Assembly: GCA_963169565.1 (NCBI GenBank)
Contig: CAUJDI010000062.1
Span: 1-33,278 of the forward strand
DNA: 33,278 bases
Reading direction: 5' to 3'
From: Bacillota bacterium
Lineage (GTDB): Bacteria; Bacillota; Clostridia; Christensenellales; Aristaeellaceae
Each line of letters begins with the position of its first letter. Position 1 is the first letter of the stretch. A program made the translations under genes and the position numbers. Positions 27,019 to 33,278 of the stretch are shown one piece after another. The notes beneath the pieces were generated by a model, which was not told where the DNA came from, made no database searches, and worked only from the letters and a program-made list of their open reading frames with translations.

Positions 27019-27372
27019 GAATAGAGCATTGAACTTTTTTAAAGCGAGGTACCATCAGTTTACACAGGAGCGCGCCCTTGAGCGCCGCGCCGGCCTGAAA
27101 ACATAGGGGACGGTTCTCTATGTTTTTCTTGAATTGCTTCGCGTTTTGAGCTTCCTGAGGAATGTGGAGGAGGTCATTTTTGAGTTTTATCTAATGATCC
27201 TGTTCGCATTGGCTTGTTTCCGTTTTCATGCATGGTTCCTTGTGAATAGAGCATTGTTCCATGTCATGGTCAACAGACCAACGCAATCACAGAAAACATA
27301 GGTAAACGTCACCTTTGGTCCGGTACGTTGCTTCACATGGAGAAACTGATTCCTCATGGGGCGGGTGACCTG
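27019..27372. other. Gap with repeats between the RidA pseudogene side and the MFS gene
   Basis: Contains a short gene remnant (CCCTTGAGCGCCGCGCCGGCC near 27076) and one complete family A element. About 50 bp separate the element's right end from the MFS stop; I see no terminator there. Confidence 0.5.
27097..27320 (+). repeat. Family A element, complete copy (~224 bp)
   Basis: Left end GAAAACATAGGGGACGGTTC and right end CAGAAAACATAGGTAAACGT are in the same places as in the copy at 24983-25201. The middle parts align as well (GAGCTTCCTGAGGAATGTGG; GATCCTGTTCGCATTGGC). It has no coding capacity. Confidence 0.85.
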
Positions 27373-28572
27373 TCAATCATCAGCACGATTTCTGTTTTGA
27401 ACGCGGTCAATCAAAGCAAACGCTGATACGACCACGACCGTGATGATGCCGGATATCAGCCACATTATCCGGAAACCGAACAGACTGCTCACAATGAATC
27501 CCGCAGCCGACGCTAAAAGCCCGCCGATCTGCACAACAAATGAGAACAGAGACAGCACGCTCGCCCGCCGGGAGGATGGAACGGCGCGGTTGAGCAGTGT
27601 ATTCTCGACCACACTCCCGCTGCCGATAAAGACATAGACAACCAGAAACGCCAGGATGTAGCCCGCCTGAGACATTTGGGTAAAAAGGAGAACGAGCCCA
27701 AGCCCAAACAATACTTTTATAGCCAGCAGAAGGGAAAAGCCGCTGTTTTTATACCTGGTCAACAATCGCTCAGCCAGTTTGCTGCCGATCATGACACAGG
27801 CGAAACCGGCAAAACTCAAAACGCCATACATCCACTGCTCTGGTTTTGCCTGCGCGAATCCGGGCTGCCAATAGGTCTCGATTGACAGCAGTGAAAAACC
27901 CATAAGCAACGCAAGCAGGAACAGGGGGCGGGCGGGGCCTTTCCCCCATGTATAGGCAAGGCTGGATCTTGCCTGGGCCATGATCGTCTTCTGGCTTTCA
28001 TGTCCTTTTAACGGCACACGCGCTCGTAAAGGTTCGCGGACGTAAAACAAGGTGAGGAAGAACAGGATCATGCAAATGGCAATATTCGTTAGGAGATTGC
28101 CTTCGTATCGTCCCCCAATGCCCGAGACCATCCCGCCTATGAGCGCGCCCAATGCGAGGCCAGTACTTTCAAGAATGGAGATCCTCGTCGTGACTGCGCT
28201 TATATCCAGACCGCCTTTTTCTGCTTCGTCAATGGCCAATGCGTCAATACTGCCTGAAGAAAAGGCTCGGCCAAGACCATTGAGAATCATCGCAATAAAA
28301 AGCGGAATCAGCGACTGTGAAAACAGGAATACGCAGTAGCCAAGGAATTGCATCGCAATAGAGAAAAGAAACGCGGGTTTTCTGCCGTATACGTCAGCAA
28401 AAACGCCGCTTGGAAACTCAAACAGGATGACTGTAAGCGAAAATGCGCCAAGCAGCAACGATATTGTGCTGATGGAAGCCCCGTGTGCAAGCAATCCCAA
28501 GGTCAACACAGGCGCCAGAATACCTGTTGCCAGATTCCTGAGAAAGACAGCAGCTTGATTGGCGCTACTCAT
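27373..28572 (-). CDS. Major facilitator superfamily transporter
   Basis: A 399-residue membrane protein with about 12 hydrophobic segments. The MFS motif A is visible between TM2 and TM3 (GVFADVYGRKP, residues 56-66). The overall pattern fits a drug-efflux type H+ antiporter, but the substrate cannot be told. The ATG has no clear ribosome binding site, which is unusual here; it lies 9 bp after the end of an upstream minus-strand frame that may be a remnant of its regulator. Confidence 0.88.
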   Translation of the reverse strand: MSSANQAAVFLRNLATGILAPVLTLGLLAHGASISTISLLLGAFSLTVILFEFPSGVFADVYGRKPAFLFSIAMQFLGYCVFLFSQSLIPLFIAMILNGLGRAFSSGSIDALAIDEAEKGGLDISAVTTRISILESTGLALGALIGGMVSGIGGRYEGNLLTNIAICMILFFLTLFYVREPLRARVPLKGHESQKTIMAQARSSLAYTWGKGPARPLFLLALLMGFSLLSIETYWQPGFAQAKPEQWMYGVLSFAGFACVMIGSKLAERLLTRYKNSGFSLLLAIKVLFGLGLVLLFTQMSQAGYILAFLVVYVFIGSGSVVENTLLNRAVPSSRRASVLSLFSFVVQIGGLLASAAGFIVSSLFGFRIMWLISGIITVVVVSAFALIDRVQNRNRADD

Positions 28573-28581
28573 TTGCTTGCG

Positions 28582-28860
28582 TCAAAGGACAGGCGACAGG
28601 GACGTTTTCCCGCAACTCCCTTTCCTCCCTTTCTGTTCATGCTCATCAAGGAAATTGCGGATCATTTTATACAGTTTATATGCTTCGTTCCTGCCCAACC
28701 GCATCACCCCTCTGAGCATATCGCCTCGCTGACGGGAGTCTGTTTCATTGATGGACTCCTTTGCACAGTAATCAGAGGAACCGCTGAAAAACTTGAAACA
28801 GGATGGACTGCAGCAGGGCAAGGCGTTCTCCTGTGATTCCGTCTCTACGAAGAACTCCGA
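28582..28860 (-). pseudogene. Possible broken regulator gene upstream of the MFS gene
   Basis: One minus-strand frame gives DYCAKESINETDSRQRGDML followed by RLGRNEAYKLYKMIRNFLDE, an amphipathic helical pattern recalling the C-terminal dimerisation helix of MarR-type repressors. Just upstream another frame gives LALLQSILFQVFQRF, so a frameshift may separate them. MarR genes are often next to MFS efflux genes. This is a weak call made from pattern only. Confidence 0.3.
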
Positions 28861-28898
28861 TCCGGACTGTTTTTAGAGCCACTCTGCAATACTTCGCG

Positions 28899-28932
28899 GA
28901 AAACATAGGGATGGTTCTCTTTGTTTTTCTTA
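28899..28932 (+). repeat. Family A element, end fragment
   Basis: GAAAACATAGGGATGGTTCT followed by CTTTGTTTTTCTT matches one end of the element. Read on the minus strand it continues the CYDVAKPKKNKENHPYVF reading (about 28905-28976), related to the remnant at 25203. Confidence 0.7.
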
Positions 28933-29133
28933 GGCTTGGCCACATCGTAACACGAGCCAGCGAGGCGCTCAAGGATTCAGGCAACGGGTCTGTGCATCGC
29001 GCAATTGGTCCTTGATCGCAATTTGTCTATTCAAGAAACCATGATCATCACAAGCCGTCTGATATATGCAGGGGCAAAGGCCGGGAGGGCCTTGGCCCTC
29101 CTGTGGCCGCAGGCCTCCCTCGGTTTCCGCTGT
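28933..29133. other. Gap downstream of the SRPBCC gene
   Basis: The first 45 bp are a reversed gene remnant matching the one at 25208-25260. The rest shows only a GGAGGGCC/GGCCCTCC hairpin near 29084-29102 without a T run. No gene is seen. Confidence 0.45.
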
Positions 29134-29577
29134 TCAGCTTGTCTTTTCTGATGCCGTTTTGAGTTCCCTCAGGTTTTTCAAGATGCCTTTGTCCAGGTTC
29201 TTTTGAAAATACTTCTTGAACAGCGCCGGAAGCAGCCCCCGAAGGCTTTCTTCCACCTTGACGACCGTTGCGCTGTCCTGTTGAGTAAAACGCCAGTTGT
29301 GAACCGCGGAAGCGCCGATCGCTCTTCCCGTCCAGCCAAACTCCTCATTCAGCTTCATCGTGTGTATTTGGGATCGGAAGGAGATCCCATCCGCTTTCCA
29401 GTCAAACGCTGTTCCTTCATGAATTGGGCCTCCCAGAACCGTTTGTGTCACGGAAGACTGCCACTGTGGCCAATGATGAATGTCGGTCAGCGTGTCCCAT
29501 ACCTTACTCAGCGGCGCATCGATCACTGTTTCAGAAGACGCAAACACCGGCGCGCTCCTGTCTGCAGAAGTGTTCAT
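29134..29577 (-). CDS. SRPBCC (START/Bet v1-like) domain protein
   Basis: A 147-residue single-domain protein. The N-terminal pattern SSETVIDAPLSKVWDTLTDI, then HHWPQWQSSV, is typical of the polyketide cyclase/AHSA1-like branch of this ligand-binding fold. The C-terminal amphipathic helix is FKKYFQKNLDKGILKNLREL. AAAGGA lies 11 bp before the ATG. The ligand is unknown. It stands alone between repeats. Confidence 0.85.
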   Translation of the reverse strand: MNTSADRSAPVFASSETVIDAPLSKVWDTLTDIHHWPQWQSSVTQTVLGGPIHEGTAFDWKADGISFRSQIHTMKLNEEFGWTGRAIGASAVHNWRFTQQDSATVVKVEESLRGLLPALFKKYFQKNLDKGILKNLRELKTASEKTS

Positions 29578-29679
29578 TCGCTTGCCATCCTTTCCTGCCG
29601 GAATGTTTCTTACAGGATTATAAACGTTGGAAAGAGGATGCTGACGTTCACCAAGCGAAATATCCGAAAAATTGAGGCC

Positions 29680-29851
29680 TTCTTCATACCCCGCAGAACG
29701 CAGGAGGGCGGTTTTAGGCTTTCACTGATATTCCTGCCCTGATCGGCTTGTTTTCCGTTTCCAGGTGCAGGGATTCTTGGATCATTGTTCCATTCCATGG
29801 GCAAGAAACCAACGGAATCAATGACAATAGGAAAAACCGTCCCATTTGTTT
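29680..29851 (+). repeat. Family A element, diverged copy
   Basis: Internal match (CCTGCCCTGATCGGCTTGTT, CATTGTTCCATTCCATGG, CCAACGGAATCAATG) to the copies at 24983 and 27097, ending AAAAACCGTCCCATTTGTTT. The left end is too diverged to place exactly, perhaps near 29630. It ends about 50 bp before the GH18 gene's promoter. Confidence 0.65.
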
Positions 29852-29903
29852 CATAGGTAAACCAGACCGCGCGGCATGAAGGCGAAACGGACCGTACGGC
29901 CGC

Positions 29904-29932
29904 TTGCATTGCGGCCGTCCCTGTTCTATAGT
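29904..29932 (+). promoter_or_regulatory. Promoter of the GH18 gene
   Basis: TTGCAT (29904-29909) and TATAGT (29927-29932) are 17 bp apart, about 45 bp before the ATG at 29978. Confidence 0.75.
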
Positions 29933-29977
29933 GAAACCCAGCCGGGAACATATAGGATCAAGGAGGGATCAGGAACC

Positions 29978-31087
29978 ATGCTGATCGGCAATCATCCGCC
30001 CCGTTACCGGGCCGTCCTTTTGGCCGTGGTGCTGCTGACATTGTTTGGATCTGCAGGCCCTGCCGAGGGTCCGGGCATATTGGGCGCGCGCGCCGGCAGC
30101 GCCGGCACGCTCACCGCCGTATACATCTATGATGGCCATCAAACGGTTTACCGCGATGAGGACGCGGCGAAGATCGACCAGATGTTCTACTCCTTCGCCC
30201 TGTTCCGCAAGGGCCGTGTGTCCGTCTCCCACTGGAAGAACTTCAAAAGTTTCCAGGCATATATTCAGAAACACCCGGGCATCACGCCCATCCTGTCGAT
30301 CGGCGGCTGGGGAGCGGACGGGTTCTCCCAGGCCGCGGCCACGGAGAAAGGCCGCGCGGCGTTCGTGGACGACGTGCTGAGATTGATGCAGGAGCACGGG
30401 TTCAAAGGGGTCGATATCGACTGGGAGTATCCGGGCTCATCCGCCGCGGGCATCAAAAGCAGCCCGGAAGACAAACAGAACTATACCCTGCTGCTGCAGG
30501 CCCTGCGCAGCGGGCTGGACGCGCTCACAGCCGCGGACGCCATGCCCAGGAGGCTGTGCATCGCCATCAGCGGGGAGCCCTACCTGATCCCCAACCTGGA
30601 GGTCGGCAGGATCGGCGCCATCGTCGATCAGGTTAACCTGATGACGTACAATCTGAACCAATCGGATACGGCGTCCCACCACACCGCGCTCTATTCCTCC
30701 GATCCTTCCGCGCTTTCTGCCGACGGGTGCGTCAGGGCGTACGTCAGCGCCGGCATTCCCGCGGGCAAGATCATGATCGGCGCGGCGTTTTTCGGCTATC
30801 GCTGGAATACGAAGCTTCCGGATCCCCTTTATCAGCCCGCGAGGAAAATGGTCAGGCTCACCTATTCGGACATCGCCGAACTGATCAGGAAAAAACCGGA
30901 CGCTGAAAAGTATGATTTTGCGGCGCAGGCCCCCTACTTCTCGGACGGCAAGGTTTTCATCACTTATGACGACGCGCGCTCCATCACCCAGAAAGGCGCC
31001 TACGCGAGGGAGCGGGGACTGATGGGTCTGTTTGTCTGGGAATATGGTGAAGACGCGACAGGCGTGCTGGTGGACGCGATGCGGTAA
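29978..31087 (+). CDS. Secreted glycoside hydrolase family 18 protein
   Basis: A 369-residue protein with an N-terminal hydrophobic segment (RAVLLAVVLLTLFGSAGPAE), probably a signal peptide. GH18 signatures are SIGGWG, GVDIDWEYPG (D146, D148 and the catalytic acid E150) and LMTYNLN. GH18 enzymes cleave chitin or peptidoglycan-type GlcNAc linkages; there is no LysM or other binding domain, so the substrate is open. K replaces the first Asp of the DxxDxDxE motif. The frame is open from 29876, but ATG 29978 follows AAGGAGGG. Confidence 0.92.
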   Translation: MLIGNHPPRYRAVLLAVVLLTLFGSAGPAEGPGILGARAGSAGTLTAVYIYDGHQTVYRDEDAAKIDQMFYSFALFRKGRVSVSHWKNFKSFQAYIQKHPGITPILSIGGWGADGFSQAAATEKGRAAFVDDVLRLMQEHGFKGVDIDWEYPGSSAAGIKSSPEDKQNYTLLLQALRSGLDALTAADAMPRRLCIAISGEPYLIPNLEVGRIGAIVDQVNLMTYNLNQSDTASHHTALYSSDPSALSADGCVRAYVSAGIPAGKIMIGAAFFGYRWNTKLPDPLYQPARKMVRLTYSDIAELIRKKPDAEKYDFAAQAPYFSDGKVFITYDDARSITQKGAYARERGLMGLFVWEYGEDATGVLVDAMR

Positions 31088-31270
31088 GAGTAGAGTGAAC
31101 ACGGGAGACTGCCCCCCTGTGTTCCTCCCTGTGCTCTTTGGAAGGAATGCCTGTGCTGATGAACAGCCCTCATTTACTTACCAACTGTTTCAAAGACAGG
31201 GGGCAGACCAATTCCCCGCTGTTGCTCGCGTATCCAATGGCGGATGAACCGATATGGATCAGGAGGAAAT
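31088..31270 (+). repeat. Family B-type element, copy 3, between two secreted-protein genes
   Basis: The core lies at 31096-31215. Left end GAACACGGGAGACTGCCCCC and right end AAAGACAGGGGGCAGACCAA are inverted repeats around GCCCCCTGT. The interior from 31139 matches the other family B copies (GGAATGCC..., CTTACCAACTG). The final 50 bp lead to the next gene's ribosome binding site. Confidence 0.7.
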
Positions 31271-31996
31271 ATGGGAAGGAAACTTGCGGCTGTCCTGGCA
31301 GGTTTTCTGCTGTGCATCCCAGCTGCCAGCCCGGCGCTGGCTGAAGGGGAACTCACCATCGTGCAGGAATCTTACTATGAAACCCACAGCAAATACAGGA
31401 ACACAGCCCATATAGCGGCGGAAGTACAAAACACCGGGAATGAGACCGTTGCCTTTGGAGAGGGCAAATTCGAGCTGCTGGACGCGGCCGGCGAAATTCT
31501 GCTGACCAATGAGTGGGTCACCATGTCCCCATCCGTCCTAAATCCGGGCGATAAAGGGTACGCATATGCCAATATAAGTCTGGATGAACTGCCCGATACA
31601 AGACCGGTCGGCAAGCACGTCCTGACAGTCGCAAAGGGGGCGAATTATGGGGTCACTACGGGGAGGAATTATGTCGGCAGCGTCGTTTACCATACGGCAA
31701 AGAATCCCCGATATGAAAAAGCCGATATCAACAACCGAATCAACGCGAAGGCACTCGTTGACATTGAAAACCTGGAAACAGCCACGTTGTATGACTTCGG
31801 AGTCCTGTTTGTGGTGAAGGACGCGGAAGGAAAGCTGATGTATTTCAAAGAGGACCTGGTCTTCAACGTCGGGATCAAAACAGGCTCGACAATAGAGGTC
31901 AGGGACGATATCGACCTGGATACATCCAGATCATTTGAGGAAATGGGTTTGGAACCCGCCGCCGTCGATGTCATTATATATCAGGTGATCCGGTAG
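31271..31996 (+). CDS. Secreted protein with FxLYD-like beta-sandwich pattern
   Basis: A 241-residue protein with a clear signal peptide (LAAVLAGFLLCIPAASPALA, cleavage expected after ALA). The mature part has two similar halves: HIAAEVQNTGNETVAFGEGK and INAKALVDIENLETATLYDF each begin a likely beta-sandwich domain resembling the FxLYD/DUF4352 type of exported domain. Function unknown. ATG chosen because CAGGAGGAAAT precedes it; the frame is open to 31244. Confidence 0.75.
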   Translation: MGRKLAAVLAGFLLCIPAASPALAEGELTIVQESYYETHSKYRNTAHIAAEVQNTGNETVAFGEGKFELLDAAGEILLTNEWVTMSPSVLNPGDKGYAYANISLDELPDTRPVGKHVLTVAKGANYGVTTGRNYVGSVVYHTAKNPRYEKADINNRINAKALVDIENLETATLYDFGVLFVVKDAEGKLMYFKEDLVFNVGIKTGSTIEVRDDIDLDTSRSFEEMGLEPAAVDVIIYQVIR

Positions 31997-32408
31997 CGAT
32001 TTCACAGCACTTATAAGAACACAGGAGATGGCTCTCTGCGTTCTTCCTGGTGCGCTTCGTGCTTCACGCTTCATAGGGAATGCGGGGGATGGTTTCTGCT
32101 TTCAGGCGCGGTTCCTTGCGGCAGGAGTATTGTTCTTTGACATAAAGAGATTACATATGAACGGCCTGAAGGATATTTTGTTTTTCGTTCAAGCAGTTGA
32201 TAGAGCACAAGGATGAGATGCTCCGGATATTTGATACATTCATTAGGAGTCTATGATCCATTGATTCATGCACTTCCAAGCCGCCAAGGGTATAAATACA
32301 AGGAAAGGAGGAATGAACAGCACCATGATTAAGAAAACCAACAGAATCAAAGGAAACAAAGAGGACCGTCCTCTATGGTTCCCCATGTTTACCCAGGGAA
32401 AAGCCTTC
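31997..32408. other. Gap upstream of the carbonic anhydrase gene
   Basis: Almost entirely a split family A element. Between its halves lie about 150 bp with a TATAAAT (near 32291) and an AAAGGAGGA ribosome binding site (32303-32311) that serves no clear downstream start at normal spacing. Confidence 0.55.
32017..32380 (+). repeat. Family A element with internal insertion
   Basis: Left end GAACACAGGAGATGGCTCTC at 32017 and right end CAAAGAGGACCGTCCTCTAT ending near 32380 bracket 364 bp, about 140 bp longer than the complete copies. The interior match (GGGGGATGGTTTCTGCTTTC) stops near 32145, and unrelated sequence follows to about 32330. Confidence 0.7.
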
Positions 32409-33065
32409 ATGAAGAAGCGATTTATCCCACTCTTTCTCATTTTCGGATTGGCAATCGCCTCAAGCACGGCTTCCGGGCTTGCGCTGCGATCCGCCGGAGC
32501 GCTCGATGATGCGCAGGCAGTGCTTGAATTTCTGATTGAGAGGAACGAATCATATGTTTCCTCCGGCAAAAACGAAGGAGACATATCCCAAGCCAGGCGG
32601 GAGGATACGGCTACAAACGGCCAATCACCATATGCAGTCATCGTAACCTGCTCGGATTCCAGGGTTTCTCCGGAACATATCTTCGGTGCAGGCATTGGAG
32701 AATTGTTTGTCATTCGCACCGCAGGAAACGTGATCGATGATTTTTCGCTGGGCAGCGTGGAATATGGCGCAGAGCATCTGCGTGCCAGGGTAGTCCTTGT
32801 TATGGGCCACACCGGGTGCGGCGCTGTGGAGGCGGCGCTGTCCGGAGGTGCGCATGGATATATAAAAACCATTACGGATGAAATATCCAGCGGTTTTTCT
32901 GAAGGCCTTTCCGCAGAACAAGCCGAAGTCCTTAACGTGATAAACGGTATGGAAAAGATCCGCGAAAGTGAACTCATGAAATCATTGGAGGCAAATGGCT
33001 CTGTTGTGATTCAGGGCGCACTCTATGATACCTTCAGCGGATTTGTTGAATATGTTGACGAGTGA
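32409..33065 (+). CDS. Exported beta-class carbonic anhydrase
   Basis: Interconverts CO2 and bicarbonate. The 218-residue product has an N-terminal signal-like segment (KKRFIPLFLIFGLAIASSTA) and the beta-class zinc site CSDSR (C81, D83, R85) and GHTGCG (H134, C137), plus FVIRTAGN. Export is unusual for the beta class. The frame is open to 32268; starts at 32313 or 32325 are possible and would add residues encoded by the right end of a family A repeat (RIKGNKEDRPLWF). I prefer ATG 32409 because it directly precedes the signal peptide. Confidence 0.85.
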   Translation: MKKRFIPLFLIFGLAIASSTASGLALRSAGALDDAQAVLEFLIERNESYVSSGKNEGDISQARREDTATNGQSPYAVIVTCSDSRVSPEHIFGAGIGELFVIRTAGNVIDDFSLGSVEYGAEHLRARVVLVMGHTGCGAVEAALSGGAHGYIKTITDEISSGFSEGLSAEQAEVLNVINGMEKIRESELMKSLEANGSVVIQGALYDTFSGFVEYVDE

Positions 33066-33278
33066 GTAATCGGGCAAGTACTGAATCTGCTTCATCAGTT
33101 TTGATGCCTGGAACATGATGCCTGGAACACAGGGGACGGTTCTCTGCGTTCCTCCTGGTGCGCTTCGTGCTTCACCCTTCATGGTGAACACGGGGAAAGT
33201 TTGCTGAGCTTCGACTGGGGATCCTGACCGCATCGGCTTGATTCCGTTTTCAGGCAGGGTTCTTCGTAAATGGAGTTT
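33066..33278. other. Window end: short duplication and repeat
   Basis: A 14-bp direct duplication (GATGCCTGGAACA, near 33102-33130) leads into a family A copy that runs off the window. No gene is seen. Confidence 0.55.
33125..33278 (+). repeat. Family A element, cut by the window end
   Basis: Left end GAACACAGGGGACGGTTCTC at 33125, then the same interior as other copies (CTGGTGCGCTTCGTGCTTCA as near 32050; GGATCCTGACCGCATCGGCTT). The right end lies outside the window. Confidence 0.8.

Noticed and set aside
26840-27055. Minus-strand 71-codon frame overlapping the RidA promoter
   Set aside because: It overlaps the promoter and leader of the RidA gene, has no ribosome binding site and no recognisable pattern.
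24722-33278. CRISPR array as the explanation for the repeats
   Set aside because: Copies are long, diverged, unevenly spaced by whole genes and have inverted ends; there are no regular spacers or cas genes.

Overview
The window looks like the chromosome of a GC-rich anaerobic Clostridia-type Firmicute. Evidence seen: strong AGGAGG-type ribosome binding sites, the Gram-positive gene order secY-adk-map-(KOW protein)-infA-rpmJ-rpsM, the short zinc-binding S14, zinc forms of S4, L24, L36 and adenylate kinase, an L17 with a large insertion, and sigma-A promoters with 17-bp spacers. No rRNA, tRNA or CRISPR array is visible, and I cannot name the genus.

Region 1 (1-1486): upp (uracil salvage) with its own terminator, then about 750 bp without a convincing gene. 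It holds a second terminator-like hairpin, a near-consensus promoter (TTGCAT-17-TATAAT) and a structured leader before rpsJ.

Region 2 (1487-17217): an uninterrupted S10-spc-alpha supercluster of 32 genes on the + strand, rpsJ through rplQ, mostly spaced 1-30 bp or overlapping. It makes ribosomal proteins, the SecY channel, adenylate kinase, methionine aminopeptidase, IF-1 and the RNA polymerase alpha subunit. The longest internal gap (138 bp before rpsM) contains two perfect hairpins. A terminator follows rplQ.

Region 3 (17276-20926): a probable operon of a fused NadD-YqeK protein (NAD synthesis plus an HD hydrolase), the ribosome silencing factor RsfS, a thioredoxin-fold ArsC/Spx-like protein with no cysteine, and a membrane-anchored coiled-coil protein built from two kinds of internal tandem repeat.

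Region 4 (20927-24619): a structured intergenic stretch, a VanZ-like membrane protein, a convergent small Cys-rich membrane protein, and uvrB. A degenerate LexA/DinR box overlaps the uvrB -10 element.

Region 5 (24620-33278): an accessory, lower-GC region. At least seven full or partial copies of a ~220-bp element with terminal inverted repeats around GGGGACGGTTCTC (family A) and three copies of a shorter repeat ending near GGGGCAGACCAAT (family B) separate single genes: an unknown AT-rich protein, a RidA-family gene broken by one in-frame TGA, an MFS transporter with a possible regulator remnant, an SRPBCC-fold protein, a secreted GH18 glycosidase, a secreted beta-sandwich-like protein and an exported beta-carbonic anhydrase. 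Gene remnants next to several family A copies suggest these are decayed or non-autonomous derivatives of a common mobile element.
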